Source: an uncultured Polaribacter sp. (GTDB lineage Bacteria; Bacteroidota; Bacteroidia; Flavobacteriales; Flavobacteriaceae). Taken from it: DNA of 64,000 nucleotides. The stretch lies in contig NZ_CANLXV010000002.1 of NCBI RefSeq assembly GCF_947495205.1, forward strand, positions 1 through 64,000, read 5' to 3'. Shown one piece after another: positions 17,687 to 27,807 of the stretch. The position numbers and the translations under genes were made by a program. How positions within the stretch are numbered: position 1 is the stretch's first letter; every line of letters begins with the position of its first letter. The notes below the pieces were generated by a model. That model made no database searches. It was not told where the DNA came from and worked only from the letters and a program-made list of their open reading frames with translations.

Positions 17687-20600
17687 ATGAAAAAAAAGAA
17701 AACAGATAAGGAATTTAAACTCTCATCGTGGGCTATTTCTAACAAAACCACCATGTATGTTTTAATTTTCTTAATTCTTGCCTTAGGAATGTCGGCTTAT
17801 TTTAGCATGCCAAGAGAAGATTTTCCAGAAATTAAAGAAACTAAAATTTACATTAGTACTATTTATCCTGGTAATACAGCAGAAGATATAGAAAAACTAA
17901 TTACAGATCCTTTAGAAGACCAACTAAAAGGTTTAAGTGGTTTGGTAGAAATTGTATCAACTTCTCAAGAAGATTACTCCATGATTATTGCAGAGTTTGA
18001 AGATGATATGGATGTTGAAGTTGCCAAACAACGTGTAAAAGACAAATTAGATACAGAAAAAGCTTCTGAAGATTGGCCAACTTTTAACGGCGCAAAAGTA
18101 GATCCAAATGCTTTTGATTTAAGTATTTCTGAAGAAGTACCATTTTTAAATATTAACATCTCTGGAGATTTTCCGCTTCAAAAATTAAAAGAATTTGCAG
18201 AATATTTACAAGATGATATTGAAGATATAGAGCAAGTTAAACAAGCAGATATTAGGGGCGTACAAGACAAAGAGGTAGAAATTGCTGTAGACATTTATAA
18301 AATGATGGCAATGCAAGTTAGCTTTAATGATATTGTTGGTGCCATACAAAACGGTAACAGAACCTCTTCTGCTGGTAATTTAATTGCTAGCGGACAAAGA
18401 AGAACCATTCGTATTTTAGGTGAAATAGAAAATCCAAAGGAATTAGAAGATTTTGTAATAAAATCAGAAAAAGGAAGTGCTATCTATTTAAAAGATGTTG
18501 CCACAGTAACTTTTAGAGAAAAAGACAAAACTACGTTTGCGAGAAAAGAAGGCAAACAAGTAGTTATGTTAGATGTTAAAAAGCGTGCAGGAAAAAACAT
18601 GGTTGCTGCAGCAGACCAAGTAAAAGTAATTGTTGCAAAGGCTAAAGAAAATTATTTCCCTTCTAATTTAGAAGTATCAATTACCAACGATTTATCTGAC
18701 AAAACAATTGGTCAAGTAGATGATTTGGTAAACAACATTATTTTTGGGATTATTTTGGTGGTAACCGTTTTAATGTTCTTTTTAGGCTTTAAAAACGCAT
18801 TATTTGTAGGTTTTGCCATACCAATGTCTATGTTTATGTCTTTAATGATTTTAGGTGCTATGGGTTATACCTTAAACACCATGATTCTTTTTGGACTTAT
18901 TATGGGACTAGGAATGTTGGTAGATAACGGTATTGTAGTAGTAGAAAACGTTTATCGTTTAATGGATGAAGAAGGTTTATCTAGAGTTGAAGCAGCCAAA
19001 AAAGGAATTGGCGAAATTGCCTATCCAATTATAATTTCTACTGTAACCACAGTTGCAGCATTTGTTCCTTTAGGCTTATGGCCAGGTCTTTTTGGGCAAT
19101 TTATGATTTATTTCCCAATTACACTTTCTGTAGTTTTAGGCTCATCATTAGTTGTGGCAATTTTCTTTAATTCTGTTTTAGTTTCTCAGTTTATGACTAC
19201 AGAAGACAAAGACATGCCCATTCGAAAAATTATTATAATTTCTGCAATTATTGGATTGATTGGCGCTTTAATTTTAATTTTTGGTGGCGCATATAGAGGG
19301 TTAGGTTCTGTAATGGTATTTACTGCAATAATGCTTTGGGTTTACCGCTTAATTCTTAGAAAAGCCGCAAACTACTTTCAGAAAAACACTTTAGTACGTT
19401 TAGAAAACTTTTACGAAAAAATGTTAAAAGGTGCTTTAAAAACCTGGAAACCTTATGTAATTACTGGTATTACATTTTTAATGTTATTTGCTGCTTTTGG
19501 TGGTTTTGATTGGTCTGTTAAAAAACAACGAACCAAAATTGAGTTTTTTCCAGACAACAAACCAAATCAAGTAGTGGTTTATATAGAATATCCACAAGGT
19601 ACAGACATTACAGAAACCAATAAAATCACTAAAGAAATAGAACAAAAAGTTGCCAGCGTTTTAAATGAAGACATTTATATGGATGGTGATTTTAATTACT
19701 TGGTAGAAAGTTCTGTCTCTCAAGTTGGTGAAGGCGCAGGAAATCCGCAAACAGATGGTGGCTCATCTGCAGAAATGCCACATAAGGGAAAAATTACAGC
19801 TTCTATGCGTCAATACAAATACAGACGTGGACAAGACAGCGAGGTTTTACGCCAAAAAGTACAAGCAGCCTTAACAGGTATTTATCCTGGAGTTTTAATT
19901 TCTGTAGAAAAAGATGCAAATGGACCGCCAACAGGAGCTCCTATTAATGTAGAATTGGAAGGAGATAATTATGAAGAATTAATTGTTGCTGCAGAAAAAA
20001 TGCGTGTTTTTGTAAACTCAAGAAACGTACCTGGTGTAGACGAATTAAAAATTGACGTAAATAAAGACAAACCTTCTATGAAGGTAATTGTAGATCGAAA
20101 AAAAGCAGGAGAATTAGGCGTGGCAACTGGGCAAGTTGGCCAACAATTGCGTAATGCTATTTTTGGTGCAAAAGCTGGTATTTATAAAGAAGATGGAGAC
20201 GATTATGATATAAATGTGCGTTTTAATGAAGCTACTAGATATGATAAAAATGCGTTATTCAATCAGAAAATAACATTTAGAGACAATACAGGGCAAGTAA
20301 AAGCGATACCAATTGCTGCCATAGCAACACAAAGTAATAGCTCTGGTTTTAGTGCCATAAAACATAGAGATACCAAACGTGTAGTTACTGTTTATTCTCA
20401 ATTAGCACCTGGTTATATAGATGCAGCTGCTGTGGTAAATCAAATTAAAGCAGAAATGAAAAATTATGATGGAATTTCTGATGACATAAAGATAGATTAT
20501 ACAGGGCAAATTGAAGAGCAAAATAAGCAACAAGCCTTTTTAGGTGGTGCTTTCTTTAAAGGTTTGGGATTAATCTTTTTTATATTGATTTTCCAGTTCA

Positions 20601-21151
20601 ACTCCGTATCAAAACCAACTATTATTATGATAGCTATTTTCTTGAGTTTTATTGGCGTTTTTGGTGGTATTGTGTTAACAGGAAGTTCTTTTGTTATTAT
20701 GATGACAATGATGGGAATTATTTCTCTTGCAGGAATTGTAGTAAATAATGGAGTTGTACTTCTAGATTATGCACAACTTTTAATTGATAGAAGAAAAGAA
20801 GACTTAAATATTGATGAGAAAGACTATTTACCTTTAAATGAATTGTATAACAGTGTTGTAAAAGCTGGTAAAGCTCGTTTAAGACCGGTTTTATTAACAG
20901 CTATTACTACTATTTTAGGATTAATTCCGTTAGCAATTGGTTTAAATATTAATTTCTTCACTTTATTTAGTGAATTTGATGCAAATATTTACATGGGTGG
21001 AGACAATGTAATTTTCTGGGGACCTTTAGCATGGACCGTAATTTATGGATTGTTAATCGCTACGTTTTTAACGCTAATTGTGGTACCAATTTTATTCTAC
21101 TTAATTACAAAATTTAAAATGAGATTAAAAGGACAGTTAAAATCAAATTAA
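17687..21151 (+). CDS. RND family efflux transporter permease
   Basis: 1154 residues, inner-membrane proton-driven pump of the AcrB/HAE type. One transmembrane helix at the N-terminus (TTMYVLIFLILALGMSAY) is followed by a large periplasmic loop, a helix bundle with the proton-relay Asp in MGLGMLVDNGIVVVEN (near residue 413), a second periplasmic loop (PPTGAPINVELEGDNYEE) and a final helix bundle with SLAGIVVNNGVVLLDY. The second bundle has Asn where AcrB-like pumps often have Asp. Substrate unknown. Operon with the upstream TetR, TolC-like and adaptor genes. Confidence 0.95.
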   Translation: MKKKKTDKEFKLSSWAISNKTTMYVLIFLILALGMSAYFSMPREDFPEIKETKIYISTIYPGNTAEDIEKLITDPLEDQLKGLSGLVEIVSTSQEDYSMIIAEFEDDMDVEVAKQRVKDKLDTEKASEDWPTFNGAKVDPNAFDLSISEEVPFLNINISGDFPLQKLKEFAEYLQDDIEDIEQVKQADIRGVQDKEVEIAVDIYKMMAMQVSFNDIVGAIQNGNRTSSAGNLIASGQRRTIRILGEIENPKELEDFVIKSEKGSAIYLKDVATVTFREKDKTTFARKEGKQVVMLDVKKRAGKNMVAAADQVKVIVAKAKENYFPSNLEVSITNDLSDKTIGQVDDLVNNIIFGIILVVTVLMFFLGFKNALFVGFAIPMSMFMSLMILGAMGYTLNTMILFGLIMGLGMLVDNGIVVVENVYRLMDEEGLSRVEAAKKGIGEIAYPIIISTVTTVAAFVPLGLWPGLFGQFMIYFPITLSVVLGSSLVVAIFFNSVLVSQFMTTEDKDMPIRKIIIISAIIGLIGALILIFGGAYRGLGSVMVFTAIMLWVYRLILRKAANYFQKNTLVRLENFYEKMLKGALKTWKPYVITGITFLMLFAAFGGFDWSVKKQRTKIEFFPDNKPNQVVVYIEYPQGTDITETNKITKEIEQKVASVLNEDIYMDGDFNYLVESSVSQVGEGAGNPQTDGGSSAEMPHKGKITASMRQYKYRRGQDSEVLRQKVQAALTGIYPGVLISVEKDANGPPTGAPINVELEGDNYEELIVAAEKMRVFVNSRNVPGVDELKIDVNKDKPSMKVIVDRKKAGELGVATGQVGQQLRNAIFGAKAGIYKEDGDDYDINVRFNEATRYDKNALFNQKITFRDNTGQVKAIPIAAIATQSNSSGFSAIKHRDTKRVVTVYSQLAPGYIDAAAVVNQIKAEMKNYDGISDDIKIDYTGQIEEQNKQQAFLGGAFFKGLGLIFFILIFQFNSVSKPTIIMIAIFLSFIGVFGGIVLTGSSFVIMMTMMGIISLAGIVVNNGVVLLDYAQLLIDRRKEDLNIDEKDYLPLNELYNSVVKAGKARLRPVLLTAITTILGLIPLAIGLNINFFTLFSEFDANIYMGGDNVIFWGPLAWTVIYGLLIATFLTLIVVPILFYLITKFKMRLKGQLKSN

Positions 21152-21173
21152 TACAAAATTGATTATAGTTTAT

Positions 21174-21212
21174 AAAAAAAGTGTTGAGAATTAAAATTCT
21201 CAACACTTTTTT
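21174..21212. terminator. Bidirectional terminator between pump and nuclease
   Basis: Perfect stem GTGTTGAGAATT/AATTCTCAACAC with an AA loop, seven A on the left and a T-run on the right, placed between two converging genes. Confidence 0.92.
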
Positions 21213-21233
21213 ATTTTCCTTAAACTTTTAATC

Positions 21234-24200
21234 TTAATTTTTAATAATCTTATTTATAATTACTTCTCCAGAGATAAGAGATGTTTTTAAGATGTAAATC
21301 GCATTAGACTTTAATTTATTTGAAGCTAATTTTATTTTAGATGAAACCTGCTTGTGATTCATAATTTCCTTTCCTAAAATATTATAAACTACTACGCTTT
21401 TCATTAATGAAGTATTTGAAGTACTAATTACTAAAGAGTTTTTATTATTCTCTATTTCTAACAAAGTATCCAGAACTAAATCTTCAGATGATAAAACCAC
21501 CTTAGCACTTTTTTTGATATTTAAAACAAAACGGTTATTAAACGTACCTTTTTCAGTTATACTGAAAGTATAATCATTATCTCTTAAATTATGATTTACA
21601 TTTAATAAATTATCTACTAAAGTTATATCATAATCTTTAACTCCTTCTAGATGATCTATACTAATTGTAAATTCTCCAGAGCCACTTGTAGTGAAACCTA
21701 ATGGAATTTCATCTAATTCTTTTAACTCAGATTTTCCCTGAATAACAAACCTTTTGTCGTCTATTAGAGAATAAAAATTTGCATTTGTACCGCCATCTAA
21801 TTTTTCGCCATCATACAATCTATCTACGCCATCAGTTGCTTCTTTTAAATATCCAATCAAAATTTGATTAAAAGCATTATCACCAGATAAATTAAGCCAA
21901 ATTTTATCTTCTTTTTGGTTTTCACTTTTATAAAAATTAGTATTTCCTTGCCCCAATCTCATACTATTATTAAAAGTAATTGTAGCAGAAGGATTTAATG
22001 CTTGCGCAAAAAACCCTTGTCCAGATGCAATAGCACCTGTTGGAGCTATACAACCAGCGCAATTTGCTGTACTTCCTGTTCCGTTCCAAGAAACATAATC
22101 ATCTTGTGTAAAATTTGTAGTTGTGCTTGCATCTGTATTATGTGTCCAAAAATAAATTGTACCGCTAATTTCTGGGTTTGAAGACATAAATAAACTAGCA
22201 TCTATTGCAGATGGATATGGGTTTCCTACTAAATTCCAATTATCGGTTGCACCATTAAATACAGCTTCTCCTAGATTTAATGGAACATTAATAACACCAT
22301 TATTAAAAGGCGAACCAGAAAATTGCACTGAATAAGAACCTGGATAAGAAACCCCAGTTCTTGGTCCTTGAGCAATATAACCAACTCCTGGAGTCATATT
22401 TGTTGATGCATTGGCAGCAGACCAAGATTGTGTACTTGCTATAAAAGAATAATAAGCACCTGCATCTGCTGCTATTTGTGCTAGAGTTGAGTTTACAAGA
22501 GGAGAAGCCCAATATGTATAAACAAATCTTGATTGTAAATTTTGCGTATTTCTATTTGCAATAAAATTACCAGTACCTGCTATGGAAGAAATATCTGAAA
22601 CCTGAACCAGATTACCGCCATCTTCTACTATAATAGTTCCGTTATTTAAGATATTATTTTGTACTCTTAAATATTTGTCGGAAGGAATTGTAACAGTAGC
22701 TCCTGCATTAATTTCACATTCACAAGCATCAATACTAGGCAATGCTGTCATATCTAAATCGCTATTTACAATAATTTTTACGTTTTCAGCGGGCGTAACT
22801 CCTGTCCAAGCTCCATTCCAAGTCGCTAGAGATTCTACGTCTCCAGTAATTCTTACATCATCTATAATCCATAACTCATTTGTAGAGTTATTTCTTATTT
22901 CAATTTTTACTTTTAAGGTTGGAGATTGTGGTAAAGAAGAAACTTTAATTGTACTATAACCATCTGTAGTTCTATTTCCTCCACCAGATGGCGCAAAAAT
23001 TGTAGTTGTATTATCACCATCATATAGAACACTTGCCTCAGCTGTACCACTGGTAAAAGACCATCTTGCATTATTATTTCCATTTATAGTTACTTCTTCA
23101 GAATAAGTACTACCATTATCTGTACTCACCAATATTTTTACGTTATCTCCTGTATCTGCTCCATTTCCACTTGTACCTGCAAAAGATGCTAACTTTAAAG
23201 AAAGTTCTAAATTAGAAGCAATGGTACTATCAAAAGTTGCAAATTCTACAACAGCTGTTGCATTTCTTACTTGTAAACCTCTACTTCCTTCAGAAAACAA
23301 ATTATCTACAGGAAAAAGACTACCAGATCCCAAAGAAATAGCTGTACCTACAGATGTATAAGTTAACTCAGGTATTGGTGGTACTATTTCAAAATTTTGA
23401 CTAAACAGCGTTACCCCAGAAATAATGGCACAAGGTATTGGCCCAGTAGCTCCATTACCCTGTATTGCAAATGTAAAAGTACCTTCATCTGCATCATCAC
23501 TTAAAATAGTAACTAATGCATTTCTGGCACCTGAATTACTTGGGTTAAAGGTAATTTGAAATGTAGTACTACTACCACTTGGAATTGATAAATTAGCATT
23601 AGAAGTAACACTAAAATCAGATGAATTTGCACCAGATATTGTTGGGTTTTGAGATAATGTTAATGTACTTGTACCCGTATTTAGTATTGTAAATGTCTTT
23701 ACAATTGCTCCCGTAGAAACATTTGCAGAACCAAAAAAAGTATTGTTTGCACCAGAAGTTGTTACTGTGCCATCTGCAATATCTAAAGAATTTCCTTGTA
23801 AAATAATTTCTGGCCCATTTATACATGTTAATGTGTGAGAACCTAAATTAGAAACATTATTAATTGTTGTACAAGACCACTCTGTATCTGTTGTAAAAGA
23901 ATCTGTTCCATTTGTATCTCCAGCTCCAACAGTATCTATTCTAACTAAAGAAACACCTTGTGTACCACAAGTTCCTGGCCAACTTGTTACTAAATCAACA
24001 CCTATTTGCCCTATTACATCAATTAAGACTCCAGATTTTCTTAATGCTACAACATCATTTCCACTAAATTCCATTACACCTCCAGTAACCGATAAATCTG
24101 CGGTAACTCCTAAATCTTCTGCACTATTTTCTATTACAAATGTACTTTCTGAAGCAATTGTGCCAGATAATGTTTGTGTTTCAGAAACAGAGGTTGCGCC

Positions 24201-26411
24201 ATTTACATAAGTAACAATTTCATAATTAGATAAATCTACACTTGCATTTGTTGGATTGTAAATTTCTAAAAATTTATTTTGACTTGAACCTTCTATATAT
24301 TCTGAAATAAATAATTCTGTACCACAAGCAACACTAGAGTTGGTTGTACCCTCTCCACTAATCGTAAATGTGTAAGTTCCTTCATCTGAATCATCATTTA
24401 AAATAGTAATAGTGGTAGTTCTTATACCATCTGCACTTGGATTAAAAGTTACCTGAAAACTTGTGCTACTACTTGTTGCTACTGATAAACTTGGATTAGA
24501 TGTAATTGAAAAATCTGAGGCATTTCCTCCTGAAATTGTTGGATTTCCAGACAATGTTAAAGCTGCAGTTCCTGTGTTTTCAATAGTAAATGTTTTAACT
24601 ATAGTTCCTGAAGTTGTATCTACTAATCCAAAATCTGTGTCATTTACTAAAGAAGTTGAAGCAGAACCACTTGGTATAGATGCAGAATTACCAACAACAT
24701 CAATTTCTGGAAAAGTAGCATTCGTACAATTTATGGTATGTGATCCTAAATCTGAAACATCATCTATAGGCAAACAAGACCATTCTGTATCTGTGGTAAA
24801 ACTATTAGTTCCGTCTGTATCTCCACTAATAACATCAGGATTTCTTATAAGTGTAACCTCTAGTGCCCCACAAGTACCTGACCAACTTGTTCCTGGATTT
24901 GCACCAATTTGCCCAATAACATCTATAATTACACCAGAGTTTCGTAACGCTACAACATCATTTCCATTAAATTGCATTACACCGTTTCCAGTAGATAAAT
25001 CTGGAACAACAGTTAATGTCTCTTGAGTATTACCAATTACGTATGTACCTTGTGCTGCAATTGTACCAGAAAGTGGTAATGTGTTTGAAACAGTTGCAGA
25101 ACCATTTACGTAGCTTACCAAATCATAACTAGATAAGTTTATTGCAGCATCAGTTGGATTGTAAATTTCTAAAAATTTATTATTAGAAGATCCCTCTATG
25201 TATTCTGAAATAAATAATTCTGTACCACAAGCTGGTAATCCAGAACCACTGCTTGTAATACCAGCACCACTTATATTAAAGTTGTATGTTGCTTCATCTG
25301 CATCATCACTTAAAATTGTAACTGTTGTAGTTCTAACACCGTCTGCTGTAGGATCAAAAGTGATTTCAAAAGTTGTGCTAGCTCCTGGTGATAAGGTTAA
25401 ACTTGGATTATTTGTTATAGAAAAATCTGCTGCATTACCTCCTGAAATTGATGGATTTGCAGCTAAAGTTAATGTTGCTCCACCTGTATTTTGAATTGTA
25501 AAAGTTTTTACAACTGTACCTGAAGCCGTGTCTACATTTCCAAAATTTGTGTCATTTGCAGGTGATGTTGAAGTAGCGCCACTAATTATTGAAACTGAAT
25601 TTCCTAAAATATTTATTTCTTGATTTATAGAAGCTCCAGAAAATTTATCTTCAGCAGCTGTCCCGCCCCAAATTTCTGTTGCAAAAGCAGGATTGTCAAT
25701 AAAAGGATTTCTATTGCCTTGGGCAGTCTCTAGAATATTATTTCTATTTGTTTCATATTGAGAAACCGGGTCTTGTGCATTCCAATCTAACAATAAATCT
25801 ATCATGTTAGCGTCTATAGTATTAGTTGTACCAATAGCCACTCCACTTGGTAAGCATCTTGTACCATATCTTAAATACATATACATCATCATTCTTGCAA
25901 CATCTCCTTTCCATTCATCTCCAGGGTACCAACCTGCACCAGTAACACCTGCAGCACCAGTGCCTGTAATAAACTTTAAATTACCTCTATTGCTATTTTG
26001 GATAACATCAGACGCTCTTAAATGATGCACATCTGCTCCTGGACCTGAAGTACCTAAATTAGGATTCCCTAAAGATCTTGGGTACGTATGCTCTCTGTTC
26101 CAGTCTGTTCCTGCATTTCCACCATTGCTATTTACATTTCTTGTTCTATCTGTAATGTGGTTTCCATCTGCATCATTAGAACCATAAATTAATAATACTT
26201 TTGTATTATCATTAGGATCTAAATCTGTTTGTTGAATTACTGTCCAACCATACGACAAGAAAGTTGTATGTGTGTTTATTACTTTTGTTGCTAACTCATC
26301 TCTTAAAGAAGTTCCTGTAAGATTTAAATTAACATCATCATAATAGGTTGGAATTTGAGAAAAAAGAATATTGCTTAAAAGCAAGCATACTATTAATGCT
26401 AGTTTTTTCAT
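21234..26411 (-). CDS. T9SS-exported endonuclease I-family multidomain protein
   Basis: 1725 residues. A signal peptide (MKKLALIVCLLLSNILFSQ) is followed by an endonuclease I/NucM-like domain (about 20-260) with NREHTYPRS (105-113), GADVHHLRASD (126-136), GDEWKGDVARMMMYMYLRYG and RNPFIDNP, the histidine-metal nuclease signature. Next come two repeats of a choice-of-anchor-D Ig-like domain plus a lamin-tail-like domain (about 264-566 and 567-865), a third anchor-D domain (about 866-990), a beta-rich region, and a type A T9SS sorting tail (VVYNILGKEIMNHK ... INKIIKN). It is therefore probably secreted or surface-held and degrades extracellular DNA or RNA. The lamin-tail domains are often found in such secreted nucleases. 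Confidence 0.9.
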   Translation of the reverse strand: MKKLALIVCLLLSNILFSQIPTYYDDVNLNLTGTSLRDELATKVINTHTTFLSYGWTVIQQTDLDPNDNTKVLLIYGSNDADGNHITDRTRNVNSNGGNAGTDWNREHTYPRSLGNPNLGTSGPGADVHHLRASDVIQNSNRGNLKFITGTGAAGVTGAGWYPGDEWKGDVARMMMYMYLRYGTRCLPSGVAIGTTNTIDANMIDLLLDWNAQDPVSQYETNRNNILETAQGNRNPFIDNPAFATEIWGGTAAEDKFSGASINQEINILGNSVSIISGATSTSPANDTNFGNVDTASGTVVKTFTIQNTGGATLTLAANPSISGGNAADFSITNNPSLTLSPGASTTFEITFDPTADGVRTTTVTILSDDADEATYNFNISGAGITSSGSGLPACGTELFISEYIEGSSNNKFLEIYNPTDAAINLSSYDLVSYVNGSATVSNTLPLSGTIAAQGTYVIGNTQETLTVVPDLSTGNGVMQFNGNDVVALRNSGVIIDVIGQIGANPGTSWSGTCGALEVTLIRNPDVISGDTDGTNSFTTDTEWSCLPIDDVSDLGSHTINCTNATFPEIDVVGNSASIPSGSASTSLVNDTDFGLVDTTSGTIVKTFTIENTGTAALTLSGNPTISGGNASDFSITSNPSLSVATSSSTSFQVTFNPSADGIRTTTITILNDDSDEGTYTFTISGEGTTNSSVACGTELFISEYIEGSSQNKFLEIYNPTNASVDLSNYEIVTYVNGATSVSETQTLSGTIASESTFVIENSAEDLGVTADLSVTGGVMEFSGNDVVALRKSGVLIDVIGQIGVDLVTSWPGTCGTQGVSLVRIDTVGAGDTNGTDSFTTDTEWSCTTINNVSNLGSHTLTCINGPEIILQGNSLDIADGTVTTSGANNTFFGSANVSTGAIVKTFTILNTGTSTLTLSQNPTISGANSSDFSVTSNANLSIPSGSSTTFQITFNPSNSGARNALVTILSDDADEGTFTFAIQGNGATGPIPCAIISGVTLFSQNFEIVPPIPELTYTSVGTAISLGSGSLFPVDNLFSEGSRGLQVRNATAVVEFATFDSTIASNLELSLKLASFAGTSGNGADTGDNVKILVSTDNGSTYSEEVTINGNNNARWSFTSGTAEASVLYDGDNTTTIFAPSGGGNRTTDGYSTIKVSSLPQSPTLKVKIEIRNNSTNELWIIDDVRITGDVESLATWNGAWTGVTPAENVKIIVNSDLDMTALPSIDACECEINAGATVTIPSDKYLRVQNNILNNGTIIVEDGGNLVQVSDISSIAGTGNFIANRNTQNLQSRFVYTYWASPLVNSTLAQIAADAGAYYSFIASTQSWSAANASTNMTPGVGYIAQGPRTGVSYPGSYSVQFSGSPFNNGVINVPLNLGEAVFNGATDNWNLVGNPYPSAIDASLFMSSNPEISGTIYFWTHNTDASTTTNFTQDDYVSWNGTGSTANCAGCIAPTGAIASGQGFFAQALNPSATITFNNSMRLGQGNTNFYKSENQKEDKIWLNLSGDNAFNQILIGYLKEATDGVDRLYDGEKLDGGTNANFYSLIDDKRFVIQGKSELKELDEIPLGFTTSGSGEFTISIDHLEGVKDYDITLVDNLLNVNHNLRDNDYTFSITEKGTFNNRFVLNIKKSAKVVLSSEDLVLDTLLEIENNKNSLVISTSNTSLMKSVVVYNILGKEIMNHKQVSSKIKLASNKLKSNAIYILKTSLISGEVIINKIIKN
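23816..25622 (-). repeat. Internal duplication in the secreted nuclease gene
   Basis: Two consecutive units of about 301 codons, each one anchor-D plus one lamin-tail-like domain. A 29-base stretch beginning TCTGAAATAAATAATTCTGT is identical at 24301 and 25204, exactly 903 bases apart, which shows in-frame tandem duplication. Unit edges are approximate. Confidence 0.75.
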
Positions 26412-26561
26412 AATGGGGGATATTTTGCTCCAAATATAATTAATAAATGTTAATGTTTTTAACGAAAAAAAATGTTTTTATGTTAAAAATAGGTTTAATA
26501 AAGTAAGATTTGTGGAAAAAATAGCTGAAAATAAAATTATGTAGGATTTATTCTTCTTTGT

Positions 26562-27053
26562 ATGTTTGATACAATGTTTAACAAAAAACGAAAAGTTTTT
26601 AGCGTAGCTGAAATCAAAAGAAAAATAGAGCAATATTGTATCTATCAAGATCGCTGTCACAAAGAAGTGGAGCAAAAAATGCGGGATTATAATTTAATAC
26701 CAGAAGCTAAAGAAATGATTCTTTTAGATTTATTAAAAGACAATTTTTTAAATGAAGAACGTTTTGCGAAGAGTTTTGCTAGAGGCAAATTCCGAATTAA
26801 AAAATGGGGAAAACAACGCATTGTTAGAGAACTAAAATTTAAAGAAATTTCTGCATACAATATTAAAACGGCATTAAAAGAAATTAATGAACAGGAATAT
26901 ATCAAAACCATTTACACCATTACAGAAAACAGAAATGCTGTTATTAAAGAACCTAATATTTACAAACGAAAACGCAAACTAATTGATTTTTTAATGCGAA
27001 AAGGTTTTGAAAGTGAATTGATTTATAAGGTAGTTGAAGAAGTAACTTCTTGA
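26562..27053 (+). CDS. recX: Regulatory protein RecX
   Basis: 163 residues with three RecX-type three-helix repeats: AEIKRKIEQYCIYQDRCHKEVEQKM, the block FLNEERFAKSFARGKFRIKKWGKQRI, and KRKLIDFLMRKGFESELIYKV. It modulates RecA filaments. recA is not adjacent. An alternative start at the internal Met5 would shorten it by four residues. The gene stands alone, divergent from the nuclease. Confidence 0.9.
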   Translation: MFDTMFNKKRKVFSVAEIKRKIEQYCIYQDRCHKEVEQKMRDYNLIPEAKEMILLDLLKDNFLNEERFAKSFARGKFRIKKWGKQRIVRELKFKEISAYNIKTALKEINEQEYIKTIYTITENRNAVIKEPNIYKRKRKLIDFLMRKGFESELIYKVVEEVTS

Positions 27054-27221
27054 TTTTTTTTTACAACAAAAATATAACTTCAAGCAGTATTTAGAAATTA
27101 AAATTCATATTTGTAGAAATTCCAAAATGTTCACAAGAACACATTAGGGAAATGAAATCCCATCTTCAAGCAAGGTTTAAATTACACTTGAAATAACAAG
27201 CTTGAAAATAACTTTCTAAAT

Positions 27222-27797
27222 CTATTTATTTACCAAACTCTTGGTAAACTCATTTAATTTCTCCACTTTTTCTTCAAAGTCTCCTTTAATAGTTTTTCTG
27301 TATTCATTTAGGTTTTTCACTAAATCGTCTACATTTTCTGGAATTACGTCTTCAAAAAACTGTCGTAATCTTTTTGCTGTTGTTGGAGATTTTCCGTTGG
27401 TAGAAATGGCAACTTTTACGTTTCCTTTGGTTACAATGCCACCCATATAAAAATCGCAATATGGCGGATTATCAGCAACATTTACCAATTTTGCTTCTGC
27501 CCTACAATCTGCCCAAACTTGTACGTTTATATCTGGTATATCTGTAGTTGCTACAACCATATGCCTTCCTTGAAGATACTTTTTCTGATACACATCTTTT
27601 ACTAAAGTTACGCAGCCTTTTTTAGCCAATTCTATTGTACCTTCTCTAAACATTGGTGATACCATTAATACCTTAGCATCTGGACTAGATTTTAGCAAAA
27701 AAGTCAATTTTTCTTCGGCAACAAAACCACCACCAACTATTAAAACATTTAAGTTTTTAGCTTTTAAAAAAATAGGATATAAATTATTGCGTTCCAT
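27222..27797 (-). CDS. Precorrin-2 dehydrogenase / sirohydrochlorin ferrochelatase-type protein
   Basis: 191 residues, matching the N-terminal half of CysG. The NAD-binding loop NVLIVGGGFVAEEKL is at 15-29, and the dimerisation/chelatase part contains CDFYMGGIVTKGNVKVAISTNG and SPTTAKRLRQFFE. It oxidises precorrin-2 and may insert iron to make siroheme. The methyltransferase half is encoded separately, 10 bases upstream (cobA). Both lie directly behind the siroheme-dependent reductase, so this locus makes the cofactor next to the enzyme that needs it. Confidence 0.93.
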   Translation of the reverse strand: MERNNLYPIFLKAKNLNVLIVGGGFVAEEKLTFLLKSSPDAKVLMVSPMFREGTIELAKKGCVTLVKDVYQKKYLQGRHMVVATTDIPDINVQVWADCRAEAKLVNVADNPPYCDFYMGGIVTKGNVKVAISTNGKSPTTAKRLRQFFEDVIPENVDDLVKNLNEYRKTIKGDFEEKVEKLNEFTKSLVNK

Positions 27798-27807
27798 AAA
27801 AAAGAAT

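Noticed and set aside
24463..25494. Plus-strand open frames of 98-187 codons inside the nuclease gene
   Set aside because: Opposite-strand shadows of a repeat-rich coding region. No known motif, and the minus-strand gene is continuous and well supported.
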